Shown here: in pieces, positions 31,733-41,339 of the stretch | Position numbering within the stretch: the stretch's first letter is position 1 | Layout of the letters: every line of letters begins with the position of its first letter | Assembly: GCF_963668215.1 (NCBI RefSeq) | Contig: NZ_OY764190.1 | Coordinates: 3,472,001 to 3,536,000, forward strand | Source: an uncultured Desulfosarcina sp. | Lineage (GTDB): Bacteria > Desulfobacterota > Desulfobacteria > Desulfobacterales > Desulfosarcinaceae | DNA length: 64,000 nt | Direction of reading: 5' to 3' | Translations under genes and position numbers: made by a program | The notes under the pieces: generated by a model | The model's database searches: none | Seen by the model: the letters and a program-made list of their open reading frames with translations, nothing else | Told to the model about the DNA's origin: nothing

Positions 31733-32344
31733 TCAGCCCACCAGCACCATTCCCACCAGTGCACCCATGGGGACTTCTTCAGCGGAAGTGTTCCGGGTGA
31801 TCCAACTCATTTGCCAGCCGGCGGCGTTCATCAGGCGGGAAACGTCGATGCCGTAGCCGGACATGGAGGGGCGGGCCCGGTCCGGGTGGCGGCAGGGAGC
31901 GCCGGCCAAAACGCTGCAATCGGGGTGATCGGCGCAGAAGATGCGTTTGCAGGACCCCCCGGCAAAGGCCCGGGCGTTGGAGAAGCCCTTTTCCACGGCC
32001 GCCTGTTCGACGGCGGCGACAATTTCGTGCAGGACGCGGTACACGGAAAAGCGCTCTTCGCTTAGAAGGATATCCGTGGGGACATCGATTTTCAGCACAA
32101 TGGCCCGCTGGTATCGCGTCAGCAGCTTCCGCATTTCAAAAGGGCCGCCGACATGGGGCGGGCAGCCGGCGGACAGGCCGTAAACCGGGCAATCCGGAAG
32201 GCGGCAAAGTTCCGCAAAGGCATCGTTGACGACGATGTCCGCGGTGGCAACGGTCGCAGCCCGGCTGGCACCCCATTCGCAGGCCAACCCTTCGAGGCGG
32301 GTCAGCCGTTCGCATCGGTTGTTTGCAGCTTCCCGATCACCCAT
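31733..32344 (-). CDS. DUF2284 predicted metal-binding protein
   Basis: A 203-residue cysteine-rich protein of DUF2284. Cysteines lie in CRLPDCPVYG, AGCPPH, GGSCKRIFCADHPDC and APCRHP, probably binding an iron-sulfur cluster or metal. RPSMSGYGIDV in the C-terminal third is a family hallmark. The start at 32344 leaves a 38-nt gap from the TrpR-like gene; a TTG at 32386 that overlaps the upstream stop is an alternative. Function unknown. Confidence 0.82.
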   Translation of the reverse strand: MGDREAANNRCERLTRLEGLACEWGASRAATVATADIVVNDAFAELCRLPDCPVYGLSAGCPPHVGGPFEMRKLLTRYQRAIVLKIDVPTDILLSEERFSVYRVLHEIVAAVEQAAVEKGFSNARAFAGGSCKRIFCADHPDCSVLAGAPCRHPDRARPSMSGYGIDVSRLMNAAGWQMSWITRNTSAEEVPMGALVGMVLVG

Positions 32345-32382
32345 GGCATCATTTCCGATTCCGCTGCTGGCCGGCAGGATCG

Positions 32383-32670
32383 TCAATCCTTTTCTTTCGC
32401 TTCGTAGTAGTCGTCCAGAACTTTTTTCAGGAAGCTGCCTTTGGCTTTGAGCAGTTTGGAACCGCGGGTGATTTTGCAGAGGCTGATTTTGTGTTCGGCG
32501 GCAATTTTGCGCTGGGTTTTGCCTTCGTAAAGATCCTTGAGGAGCTGCCAGCGCAGGGTGAGGGTATCGATTTCGCTGGGGGTGAAGATCTCCTTGAAAA
32601 GAATCTCCATATCCCTGCGGTCACGGGTGTGGACGAAGATATCGATCAATTCCCGGGTAGTGGCATTCAT
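32383..32670 (-). CDS. TrpR-family transcriptional regulator
   Basis: A 95-residue TrpR/YerC-type protein. The helix-turn-helix is KTQRKIAAEHKISLCKITRGSKLL near residues 50-73, matching E. coli TrpR. It lies divergent from and 165 nt away from a TrpXYZ-like transporter operon, so tryptophan-dependent control of uptake is plausible. I find no clear TrpR operator palindrome in the gap. Co-directional with the DUF2284 gene downstream. Confidence 0.88.
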   Translation of the reverse strand: MNATTRELIDIFVHTRDRRDMEILFKEIFTPSEIDTLTLRWQLLKDLYEGKTQRKIAAEHKISLCKITRGSKLLKAKGSFLKKVLDDYYEAKEKD

Positions 32671-32835
32671 GGGAAAGGCCTTTAAATGATCGGCGGGATG
32701 CCGGTTTCAGCCATTTGGCGGTTATGAAAAAGACTTGATTTCAACCGGCTCTCTCGATTAGGTAAGGACCGGTCGAACCTGTTTCTGCTTGCAAAAACAT
32801 AGTGAAAAAACAGTGGAAAGGAAAGGAAAAAGTTC

Positions 32836-33825
32836 ATGAAAAAGCGCAGCTCGATACTGATCGCTCTGTTTTTGTCCACCGCCATGATCATTGGCGTTCC
32901 CGCGCTTGCATCCGATTCGATTCTGATCGGCATCTCCAAAATCGTGGCCCACCCGGCCCTGGACGCCATCGAAAAAGGCATTCAGGAGGTAGTCAAGGCC
33001 GAGCACCCCGATGCGCGCTTCGATCTCCAGAACGCCAACGGTGAAATGTCCACGGCGTCGTCTATTGCCCAGAAGTTCAAGTCCGAGAACGTGACCCTGG
33101 CCGTGGGCATTGCCACACCCACGGCGCAGGCCCTGGTCAATGCCCTCAAGGACCGTCCGGTGATTTACAGCGCCGTTACCGATCCGGCCGGGGCCGGATT
33201 GGTCGCCTCGACAGACAAAGGCGAAAAGAATGTAACCGGCATCTCCGACATGACGCCGGTCAAAGCCCAGATTGAACTGCTCAACCGCATCAAGCCCATC
33301 GAAACACTGGGGCACGTGTACACCAGCAGCGAGGCCAACGCGGTCAGCCTGGCCAACATCGCCCGCGAGGTGTGCCAACAAATGGGCATCAAATTTGTGG
33401 AAACCACCGTCTCCAATTCCGCCGAAGTCAAACAGGCCGTTCAGACCATCGCCGGCCGGGTGGACGGTATTTACATCTCCAACGACAACACCGTCGTATC
33501 GGCTCTGGCCGCCGTTGCCAGTGTGGCCAAAAAATACAAGATCCCGGTGATGTCGGCCGATCCCAGCAGCGCCCAAACCACCCCCGTATTAGCTGCCTGG
33601 GGACATGATTACTACAAGATGGGACGGGCCACCGGACGTCTGGTGAACCGCATTCTCAAGGGGGAAAAGCCGGAAACCATTCCCACGATTTTCATGACGG
33701 ATGCCTCGGATGTGGACCTGCTGATCAACCTGGATGTGGCCAACGAATTGGGGCTGATGTTCCCGGAAGATGTGATTGAAAAGGCCAATACGATTGTCGA
33801 GGATGGGAAATTGATTAAGCAGTAG
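32836..33825 (+). CDS. TrpX-like ABC transporter substrate-binding protein
   Basis: A 329-residue periplasmic binding protein of the ABC_sub_bind family, used for tryptophan/tyrosine or purine-like uptake. It has a signal peptide (ILIALFLSTAMIIGVPALA), SKIVAHPALDAIEKG after the cleavage site, and VTDPAGAGLV and NDNTVVSALAAV in the lobes, as in streptococcal TrpX proteins. It is followed by matching permease and ATPase genes. A divergent TrpR-like gene supports tryptophan as the cargo. Confidence 0.88.
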   Translation: MKKRSSILIALFLSTAMIIGVPALASDSILIGISKIVAHPALDAIEKGIQEVVKAEHPDARFDLQNANGEMSTASSIAQKFKSENVTLAVGIATPTAQALVNALKDRPVIYSAVTDPAGAGLVASTDKGEKNVTGISDMTPVKAQIELLNRIKPIETLGHVYTSSEANAVSLANIAREVCQQMGIKFVETTVSNSAEVKQAVQTIAGRVDGIYISNDNTVVSALAAVASVAKKYKIPVMSADPSSAQTTPVLAAWGHDYYKMGRATGRLVNRILKGEKPETIPTIFMTDASDVDLLINLDVANELGLMFPEDVIEKANTIVEDGKLIKQ

Positions 33826-33849
33826 TGTTCGTTCGGAGACAAAACCACC

Positions 33850-34746
33850 ATGCTTGAAGGAATTTTTGTCGAAGGGCTGATTTACGCCATCATGGCCCTG
33901 GGCGTGTTTTTCACCTTCCGCATCCTCGATTTCCCGGACCTGACCGTGGACGGCAGCTTTCCCATGGGTGCCGTGATCATGGCCACCTCCCTGACCGCCG
34001 GCCAGAACCCGCTTTTCGGATTGCTGCTGGCTTTCGGCGGCGGCGTGCTGGCCGGATTCGTCACGGCGGCCATCCACAACCGGCTCAAGGTGCCCCACCT
34101 TCTGGCCGGCATTCTTACCATGACCATGCTCTACTCGGTCAACATCCGCATCCTGGACAACCGCGCCAACCTCCCTTTGCTGCGGATGGACACGGTTCTC
34201 ACCCATGTTACCGCTGCCGCCGGGAATCTGATCCCCGCCGATTGGGCCGCGCTGATCTTCTTTATTGTGGTGGTGCTGGCCATCAAGCTGGCTCTGGACC
34301 TTTTCTTCCACACCGACATGGGGCTGGTATTCGGCGCCCTGGGCAACAACGAGCAGATGGTCCGGGTTCAGGGGGTCAATCCGGCCACCCTCAAGCTTAT
34401 CGGCGTGGGATTGTCCAACGGACTGGTGGCGCTTTCCGGCGCATTTGCGGCCCAGTATCAGGGATTCGCCGACGTCAATCTGGGGCAGGGGATCGTGGTG
34501 TCGGGCCTGGCTTCGGTGATGCTGGGCGAATTCATCATCAAGTCCAACCGGATCGGTCTGCTTACCCTGCGGGTGATCCTGGGGGCCATCCTGTTCAAGG
34601 CCATCATGTACCTGGGCCGCTTCTATGGGTACTATATCAACATGACGCCCAACGATCTCAAGCTGATCTCCGGCATCCTGATTATCGCCTCCCTGGCGGT
34701 GACCAATTACCGCCGCATCCGGGGCAAGGGAGGGACGGCCGCATGA
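33850..34746 (+). CDS. TrpY-like ABC transporter permease
   Basis: A 298-residue inner-membrane permease of the branched-chain type (BPD_transp_2) with about eight hydrophobic helices. FFTFRILDFPDLTVDGSFPMGA near the start and GLALSGAFAAQYQGF-like sequence in the middle are characteristic of the TrpY group. The stop overlaps the ATPase start by 4 nt. Same operon as the binding protein. Confidence 0.9.
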   Translation: MLEGIFVEGLIYAIMALGVFFTFRILDFPDLTVDGSFPMGAVIMATSLTAGQNPLFGLLLAFGGGVLAGFVTAAIHNRLKVPHLLAGILTMTMLYSVNIRILDNRANLPLLRMDTVLTHVTAAAGNLIPADWAALIFFIVVVLAIKLALDLFFHTDMGLVFGALGNNEQMVRVQGVNPATLKLIGVGLSNGLVALSGAFAAQYQGFADVNLGQGIVVSGLASVMLGEFIIKSNRIGLLTLRVILGAILFKAIMYLGRFYGYYINMTPNDLKLISGILIIASLAVTNYRRIRGKGGTAA

Positions 34747-35555
34747 TTCGCCTGGAAGACCTCCGATGCACCTTTCACGCCGGAACGCCCAACGCCAAGA
34801 CCGTCATTCGGGATCTCAATCTGACGGTTCAGACCGGCGAATTCGTCACCATCATCGGCAGCAACGGCGCCGGTAAGACTACTCTGTTCAACCTGATTTC
34901 AGGCAGCCTGATGCCCACTGCCGGCAAGGTATACATCGGCGATACGGACGTCACGGCCCACCCGGAGCACAAACGGGCGCGCTATCTGGGACGGATTTTT
35001 CAGGACCCGCTGGTGGGCACCGCCTCCAACATGACCCTGGAAGACAACATGATGATCACCTGCAAGAAGGGCTTCAAATGGCCGGTGATCAGTCTCAACC
35101 GGAAGATGCGGGCCTATTTCTGCGAGCAGTTGATTCACCTGAAAATGGGGCTCGAATCGCGCCTGAAGGAAAATGTCAGCAGCTTGTCCGGCGGTCAGCG
35201 CCAGGCCCTGACCCTGCTGATGATGGTGCTGTCCGGACCGGACATCGCCTTGCTGGACGAGCACACCGCGGCCCTGGATCCGCGCAATGCCGCCATCGTC
35301 ATGGATCTGACCACCCGGTTCGTGGCCGAACACCGCCTGACCACCCTGATGATCACCCACAACATGAACCACGCCATCACTTACGGCAGCCGGTTGTTGA
35401 TGATGGACGCCGGTGAAATCATCATCGACGTTTCCGGTGAGGAGAAAAAGAAGCTCACCGTGCCCAAGCTGCTGGAGATGTTCGCCGACATCCGTCGACA
35501 GGAGTTCGAGAATGACGAGATGCTGCTGGCGGGAGGGCGGAAGTCGGACGACTGA
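34743..35555 (+). CDS. TrpZ-like ABC transporter ATP-binding protein
   Basis: A 270-residue ABC ATPase. Walker A GSNGAGKTT is near residue 40, the signature LSGGQRQ near 143 and Walker B IALLDEHTAALDP near 168. EHTAALDP instead of EPTAALDP is a common variant in this subfamily. The start ATG at 34743 overlaps the permease stop. It completes the three-gene importer. Confidence 0.93.
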   Translation: MIRLEDLRCTFHAGTPNAKTVIRDLNLTVQTGEFVTIIGSNGAGKTTLFNLISGSLMPTAGKVYIGDTDVTAHPEHKRARYLGRIFQDPLVGTASNMTLEDNMMITCKKGFKWPVISLNRKMRAYFCEQLIHLKMGLESRLKENVSSLSGGQRQALTLLMMVLSGPDIALLDEHTAALDPRNAAIVMDLTTRFVAEHRLTTLMITHNMNHAITYGSRLLMMDAGEIIIDVSGEEKKKLTVPKLLEMFADIRRQEFENDEMLLAGGRKSDD

Positions 35556-35642
35556 GGACGAAAGGGTGAAGAGGGAAGAGGGACGCCGCTCCAACGAAAA
35601 ACTGCGCCCGAACAGATGTTATTTTCTTAGAAGTATCGAACT

Positions 35643-35671
35643 CGTCATACCGGATTTGATCCGGCATCCAG
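35643..35671. repeat. Half copy of a palindromic repeat
   Basis: CGTCATACCGG with GATCCGGCATCCAG matches the left half of the inner palindrome at 30693 with few changes. It lies just beyond the stop of the LVIVD protein, in the gap after the transporter operon. Confidence 0.6.
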
Positions 35672-35685
35672 AAAGAAATCGACCG

Positions 35686-37488
35686 TCAGAACCCCAAATT
35701 GGCTATGAAACAGCCGCCGCCACCACCGGAACTGGGGGGCGTGGTCGGCTCGAAAGGCTCTTCGTCGGTGAGGTAATAGATAGCCGCGCCGCCCAATCCT
35801 TCGGCCACATAAACGTATTCTCCCACCACATGCACGCCCAGGGCCTCGGCCGTGGTGCCGGTGCTCCAGGCGCTAATTTTTGATGGGTCGGTGGGGTCGG
35901 AGACGTCCAGTACCACCAACCCGTTGGTGCCGTCGGCGATGTAGGCATATCCGTTCTGGACAAACACGCCTCTGGCCGTCCCGTCGGTGTTGTAGCTGCC
36001 AACGACGGATGGAGATGACTTGTCACTGACATCGATGATCTGCAACCCCTGATCGCCGTCGGCTACATATGCATATCTACCTGAAACATAGACGCCATAT
36101 GCCGTTCCGCTAGTGTCGTAGCTGCCGCTGATTGCCGGAGATGCCTTGGTACTGGCATCGATGACCCGCAGGCCTGAACTCCCGTCAGCCACATAGGCGT
36201 AGTTGCCTGAAACGAAAACCGCCTGGGCCGAAGTCGTACCGCAAGTGCCGACGATTGCAGGACTGGCTTTATCACTGACATCGATGATCTGCAGCCCCTG
36301 GTCGCCGTCGGCCACGTAAGCATAATCGCCATCCACAAAGACCCCGTAAGCCTGTCCCGGCGTTTCGACGAAGCCTTCGTAGCCGATATTGCCCGCATAA
36401 TAGGCGTCGAGAATGCGAAGGCCCTCATCGTCTGCATTCCCGCTGGCACTGCCGCTGACTACGTACAGGTAATCGTCGTCATCCACGTAAAGGTTGATCG
36501 CTTCGCAAGGGGATTCATAGGATGCCCCACCGCCGGCCACCCGCTGAATTCCCTGCTCGTGGTCGCATACGTAAACATTGGTGCCGTCGTCGGTGGCTGT
36601 ACTATAGGCCCCAGTGGCATTGCCATAGGTCTGCTGCAAGGAAGGCGCATCTTTGTCTGCGATACTGATTTCGTGCAACCCGTTGACCTGATCGGCCAGC
36701 CAGGCGGTGTTGTTGTAGACGAATAAACCCAGGCAGTAGCCATCTGTGGGCGTGTAGCTGCCCCTCAGTTCAGGATCGGACAAATCGCTGATATCGACGA
36801 TGTCCAGCCCGCCGGAGATGCTGGCCACGTAGGCATAGCTGACGTCCAGGTGCGCGTCGAAGGCTCCGGCGATGGCCGTGACACTTTCCCATTGAGGATT
36901 GGACTTGGAAGAGACATTGATCAGATGCAGCCCGTTGACCTGGTCCACCACGGCGGCCACATTACCTGAAACATGAACACTCACCGCCGACACTAGCAGG
37001 CCGGAAAGGGTTTCTTCTCCAATTGTATCCGGGTCGGTTGGGTCGGAGACATCCACGATCTTGAACCGGTTGCCGACGTTGGCGATGTAGGCGTAGTTGC
37101 CGCTGGTGAAAACGCTGCCCACCGAGGTTCCGTCGGCAGGCTCGAAGGTACTTTCCACCGATGGCGCTGTCGGTGTGGATACATCCACAATGGATAGACC
37201 CGCACTACCCATTGCCGCGAAAATGTAACCATTTAAATTAATCTCTGAATAGCAGATGCAACGGATTTCGGCCCCGAGATCGATGGCACTCTGGGCAACC
37301 AGTGAGCTATTCAGGATGGTTAACACGTTGCCCCGGGCCATGTAAACATAGCCCCCACCAACAGTCACAGCTCGGGGAGAACCAAAGGGCCAGCGGTCGC
37401 CGTTTGTAAGAACCGGGTCGGCCAGGGCAGTGGATGCAGCCAAGATTGTCGCGATCAGGAGAGCGCAGAAACAGGATGCCAGCTTCAT
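35686..37488 (-). CDS. Secreted LVIVD-repeat beta-propeller with shortened CFI-type tail
   Basis: A 600-residue exported protein. A signal peptide (LASCFCALLIATILAASTALA) is followed by about 12 tandem LVIVD-type propeller blades, each near 40-45 residues, with repeats such as GLQIIDVSDKASPAIVG and GNYAYVADGSSGLRVIDAS. The C-terminus is SSGGGGGCFIANLGF. GGGGGCFIATAAYGS is the start of a C-terminal surface-sorting box in many related proteins; here it stops four residues after CFIA, next to a palindromic repeat. The role is probably adhesion or binding at the cell surface. The start at 37488 follows AAAGGAA. Confidence 0.85.
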   Translation of the reverse strand: MKLASCFCALLIATILAASTALADPVLTNGDRWPFGSPRAVTVGGGYVYMARGNVLTILNSSLVAQSAIDLGAEIRCICYSEINLNGYIFAAMGSAGLSIVDVSTPTAPSVESTFEPADGTSVGSVFTSGNYAYIANVGNRFKIVDVSDPTDPDTIGEETLSGLLVSAVSVHVSGNVAAVVDQVNGLHLINVSSKSNPQWESVTAIAGAFDAHLDVSYAYVASISGGLDIVDISDLSDPELRGSYTPTDGYCLGLFVYNNTAWLADQVNGLHEISIADKDAPSLQQTYGNATGAYSTATDDGTNVYVCDHEQGIQRVAGGGASYESPCEAINLYVDDDDYLYVVSGSASGNADDEGLRILDAYYAGNIGYEGFVETPGQAYGVFVDGDYAYVADGDQGLQIIDVSDKASPAIVGTCGTTSAQAVFVSGNYAYVADGSSGLRVIDASTKASPAISGSYDTSGTAYGVYVSGRYAYVADGDQGLQIIDVSDKSSPSVVGSYNTDGTARGVFVQNGYAYIADGTNGLVVLDVSDPTDPSKISAWSTGTTAEALGVHVVGEYVYVAEGLGGAAIYYLTDEEPFEPTTPPSSGGGGGCFIANLGF

Positions 37489-37772
37489 CGGAAATTCCTT
37501 TCGTAAGCGCAAGTTCGGCGATACTATAGAAAGCCTGATGAACAATGTAAACAATAAAAAACTGGATTAATCCCACCGTTTCTCACAGTGGCCCTCCATC
37601 AAGATAACCGCCCGAAAAGAAACCTTTTACTGAACATTTCATTAATGGTCGTGACAACCCCATGGTCGATATGATAGATGACAAAACTTTTGTTGTTTCC
37701 CCGTTGCTTGGAATTTTATCTGGCCGTGCTGGAGAGATTGTTGCTGTTCACCATTTTGCGGAGGATCGAAGT

Positions 37773-38999
37773 ATGCGGATGCTTATTGTTGCGGTATTGA
37801 TGGTCTTATGTCTGCCGATTGGAACCTGGGCACAAGAGCCCAGTAACGAAGAGCTTCTCAATATGATACGCAATCTGGAGGCCAGGTTCGATGCGGTCCT
37901 GGAGCAGACACGCAAGGCCCAGGCCGAAGCGAACCAGGCCAAAGCGGAGGCGGCCGCAGCCAGGGAAGAAGCCGCCAAAGCCAAGGCCGAGCTGGCCCGG
38001 CTCAAAGCAAATCCGGCTCCTGAATCGAATGCGGAAGCCATGGCCGATAAATCCCTCGTCCGCTTGCCGGCAACTGGCCCCGGAGCTGTTGTATCTTTCG
38101 AAAATGTCTATTTGCGGCCCAGCCGCAGCGGGCTCGATTTTGCTGTCCTTGATGAGGACGAAGTCGGCTCTGATCGCATAGCCGGTAGTTACAAACAGGT
38201 CGAGCCCGGCTACAGTTCTGGCTGGAGGGGCAGGATGAGAATCGAAACCGATTCGGGAAGAGATATCGGTTTCGGGGTTGGAAAGGTAAACGGGGGAGAC
38301 TCTTCATCCGCAGAAGCGGGAACGGGCAGCGATCTATGGGGTACCTGGCTCCATGCCAATTCGATCATCGACGACAACGATGTGACCGACGCCGAGGCGA
38401 GCTACGACTGGGAGCAGACTGTTGCCGACATCAGCGTCGGCCAGCGGCTGAACGTCGGGGAGAAGCTATACCTGCGGCTCGAGGCAGGATTGCGCCATGC
38501 CAAGGTGAATCAGGAATTCGACATCTCCTACATCCAAGAGGTTAGTTCTACTCTTTACCGCGCAAGCTCGATTGAAAATATAAACAAATTTACCGGATGG
38601 GGACCGCGTTTCGGCATCGATTTCGACTGGAAAATGGGCCTTGGCTTCGACCTGTTCGGGTCCCTTGGCGGATCGCTGCTGGTGGGGGATTTCAATGTTT
38701 CGTACACGCAGTTTGACAAGGCAGCAGGCTCAGACACTTGGACCGCCCGGGTAGAGGTGGAAGAAAGCTATGACCACCGGCTGATACCGGTTGCCGAGGC
38801 ACGGGCCGGCATCGGTTACGCGTACAAATTGAAAAACGGCTTACAGATGGGCGCCAAAATCGGCTACGAATGGCAGAACTGGTTCAACATGGTGACCAGC
38901 CAGGGGTATATGGACGACGTGGACAGCCAACTTATGGAGACGGACACCACGGACCTCAGTTTTTACGGGTATTTTTTCGAAGGCTTTTTCCAGTTCTAA
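37773..38999 (+). CDS. Lpg1974-type outer-membrane barrel with coiled-coil N-terminus
   Basis: A 408-residue outer-membrane protein. A signal peptide (LIVAVLMVLCLPIGTWAQ) is followed by a coiled coil at about 25-85, very rich in Ala, Lys and Glu. The rest is a beta-barrel with alternating hydrophobic strands (GWGPRFGIDFDWKMG, GLGFDLFGSLGGSLLVGDF) and a C-terminal phenylalanine, matching the Legionella Lpg1974 pore family. GGAGG precedes the ATG at 37773. The coiled coil may reach through the periplasm to peptidoglycan. Confidence 0.82.
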   Translation: MRMLIVAVLMVLCLPIGTWAQEPSNEELLNMIRNLEARFDAVLEQTRKAQAEANQAKAEAAAAREEAAKAKAELARLKANPAPESNAEAMADKSLVRLPATGPGAVVSFENVYLRPSRSGLDFAVLDEDEVGSDRIAGSYKQVEPGYSSGWRGRMRIETDSGRDIGFGVGKVNGGDSSSAEAGTGSDLWGTWLHANSIIDDNDVTDAEASYDWEQTVADISVGQRLNVGEKLYLRLEAGLRHAKVNQEFDISYIQEVSSTLYRASSIENINKFTGWGPRFGIDFDWKMGLGFDLFGSLGGSLLVGDFNVSYTQFDKAAGSDTWTARVEVEESYDHRLIPVAEARAGIGYAYKLKNGLQMGAKIGYEWQNWFNMVTSQGYMDDVDSQLMETDTTDLSFYGYFFEGFFQF

Positions 39000-39072
39000 A
39001 CGATGCCGCACAACGGGGGGCATCTCGTTCGCCTCCCGTTGTGCCTTTCACCGTCGGGATCGAAACGGCGGA

Positions 39073-39918
39073 TTACAGCGGCAGTTTCAGCAGGCCGGCG
39101 GCATTCTGTCCGCAGACCGCATCCATTTCCTTCCGAGTCAAACCGCCTTCACGCATCTCCTTGAAATAGCGGGCCGGTTTAAGCAGCGGATAGTCCGTGC
39201 CCAGCAGGACCTTGTCGATGCCCACCAGGTCCCTGGCGTATGGGTAGATGCGGCTTTCGTAGAGAAACGGCGAGGCGGCGGTGTCGTACCAGACATTCTT
39301 GAGGGTTTCCTTGACCGCTTTTTTCAGCAGATTGTAAAAAAAGATGCCGCCGCCCCAGTGGGCCAGGACGATGGTGTTGTCCGGGAAGCGCGAAACGGTT
39401 TCGTAAATCTGGATCATGGTGTTGGGGGTCTTGCCGGGGTAGAGGTGGCCGACCTCCTCGTTGGTGTGCAGCAGCACCGGCACGTCGCGCTCCCGGCACA
39501 TGGCCATGATGGGGTCCAGGCTCAGCTGGCATTCGCCGTCGATGCCGCACCCGTAAAAGGCCAGTTCGCCTACGCCGCTGAGCCCGGCGTCCAGGCAGCG
39601 CTGCACTTCTTCGGCCGCGTCGGGGTTGAGGCTGTCCACACAGCACATCCCCCGCAGGCGGTCGGGGTGGCGGCTGACCGCATCGATGACGTAATCGTTG
39701 TTCAGCCGGCAGGTCTCGGGGTTGCGCCAGGGAAAGCCGAATACCACCGAAAGATCCACCTCCTGCTCGTCCATCATGGCGACGATATTTTCCGCGGACA
39801 CCAGCTTGGATTTGGGGGATTCGTAAAGCAGTTTGAATTCGGGTTCGCCGTCGAAAAAGTTCTCCCGGTGATCCCTGATTTCAGCGGGAAAGGTGTGTAC
39901 GTGAAAGTCGATGATCAT
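39073..39918 (-). CDS. Amidohydrolase-family metal-dependent hydrolase
   Basis: A 281-residue TIM-barrel amidohydrolase (amidohydrolase-2 group, including decarboxylases). The first metal motif is IIDFHVHTFP, followed by VLLHTNEEVG with a histidine, VLAHWGGG with another, and LLGTDYPLL with the catalytic aspartate. A GGAGCGACCC-type ribosome site precedes the ATG at 39918. The substrate is unknown. Confidence 0.88.
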   Translation of the reverse strand: MIIDFHVHTFPAEIRDHRENFFDGEPEFKLLYESPKSKLVSAENIVAMMDEQEVDLSVVFGFPWRNPETCRLNNDYVIDAVSRHPDRLRGMCCVDSLNPDAAEEVQRCLDAGLSGVGELAFYGCGIDGECQLSLDPIMAMCRERDVPVLLHTNEEVGHLYPGKTPNTMIQIYETVSRFPDNTIVLAHWGGGIFFYNLLKKAVKETLKNVWYDTAASPFLYESRIYPYARDLVGIDKVLLGTDYPLLKPARYFKEMREGGLTRKEMDAVCGQNAAGLLKLPL

Positions 39919-40031
39919 GGGTCGCTCCTTTAACCGTGTCTTTTTTGCGCCAGCAATCACGTTGGCTTTATCTCGGACAATTTGGTGTTTTTGCCACAAG
40001 CGCTCTTATGCTCAATATACGCAGTTGATTT

Positions 40032-41255
40032 TTAAAAACAAGCCATTGGAATTCCGGCGATCCGATCATCAAGCAGGCGAGGGCGCTCGTCGTTGTTGAT
40101 GACGATGCCGAATGAGCAGCTTTGCTCTTGGATAAAATCTTTCAGGGCGCGCAGCCGCTTTACGGATACGGTCTGGTTGTACTTGATTTCGAATGGAATC
40201 AATCCGAATTCACCTTCGAGTATCAGATCGACTTCAGCGCCCCCGCTGGTTCGATAATAGCTATAATCGAAGCCGGTGCCGGTTGCGTTCAGGCCGCGGA
40301 TGATTTCCTCGATGACCAGACTTTCCCAGGAGCGGCCCATTACCGGATGGGTGACCAACAAATCCAGATCCGGAATACGCAGCAGGTAGTGAAGCAGTCC
40401 GCTGTCACGAAGGTATCCTTTGGGATGCTTGACCGTTCGTTTAAGCAAATTTCGCGTATAGGCCGGGATGGTCCGCCATAAAAACGTTCCGTCAGCGATT
40501 TGAAAATAGTCCCGAACCGTGGGTTGGGATACCCCGAGTGATCGCGCCACGTCCGAATAGTTAATTACATTTCCGGAAATACCGGCTAAAATTTGGATGA
40601 ACTGCCTGAATCTGTTTTCGTTGATGCCGGGAAACAGTTTCGCCACATCCCGGTACAGGTACGTGCCGATATATTGATTCATCCAGGTCGAATGAAAACG
40701 GTTGTTCTGCTTCAGCCATGGTTCGGGATAACCGCCCCTGAACCAAAAGTCATGAACATCCCGAATATCGCCAAGAGTCTTGAGTTCATGGACAACATCC
40801 TCAATGGGCACACGGTCGGCCAGAAACTGGAATAATGGCGGCGACAATGCCTGCCTTGTTTCGCAAAATGAAAATGGCGCCATTTCGATGATGCCGACAC
40901 GTCCGGCCAGAGTTTCGGAAATGGAGCGCACCAGATTGGGCGAACTGGAACCGGTGATAACAAATCGGCCGGTGCGTTGCCGATCGCTATCCACGGCAAC
41001 GCGCAATGCGGGAAACAGTTCCGGAAGCAGTTGGGCTTCGTCAATGGCGATTTTGTCGGGATTTAAGCGCAGAAACAGATCGGGGTCTTGAATAATGTTC
41101 TGGAAATCGCTCTGTTTTTCGAGATCGTAAATCCGCCAGTCATCGGAAAGCTGCTGTAGAAGCGTCGTTTTTCCGCACTGCCGGGACCCGATAAGGGCCA
41201 CACAGGGAAAAAAGGAAAGATAATCCTGAAGCAATTTTTCATAGGCACGTTTCAT
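40032..41255 (-). CDS. AAA ATPase with DUF4143 domain
   Basis: A 407-residue ATPase. Walker A GSRQCGKTTL is near residue 25, Walker B DKIAIDEAQ near 68 and sensor motif RFVITGSSSPNL near 100. The C-terminal DUF4143 region has GAEVDLILEGEFGLIPFEIK, a nuclease-like D-ExK arrangement. These common stand-alone proteins are of unclear function and spread horizontally. The start at 41255 replaces a TTG further upstream. Confidence 0.88.
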   Translation of the reverse strand: MKRAYEKLLQDYLSFFPCVALIGSRQCGKTTLLQQLSDDWRIYDLEKQSDFQNIIQDPDLFLRLNPDKIAIDEAQLLPELFPALRVAVDSDRQRTGRFVITGSSSPNLVRSISETLAGRVGIIEMAPFSFCETRQALSPPLFQFLADRVPIEDVVHELKTLGDIRDVHDFWFRGGYPEPWLKQNNRFHSTWMNQYIGTYLYRDVAKLFPGINENRFRQFIQILAGISGNVINYSDVARSLGVSQPTVRDYFQIADGTFLWRTIPAYTRNLLKRTVKHPKGYLRDSGLLHYLLRIPDLDLLVTHPVMGRSWESLVIEEIIRGLNATGTGFDYSYYRTSGGAEVDLILEGEFGLIPFEIKYNQTVSVKRLRALKDFIQEQSCSFGIVINNDERPRLLDDRIAGIPMACF

Positions 41256-41339
41256 ACCTTGCAATTTAAAACAACGACTTTGAAAATGCAAGGTTAAAAG
41301 GACTGTGCCATAACGTTTAAACCATAAGCAGCTGCAATG

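Noticed and set aside
32671..32835. TrpR operator between trpR-like and trpX-like genes
   Set aside because: No CTAG-centred palindrome resembling the E. coli operator was found; regulation remains inferred from position.
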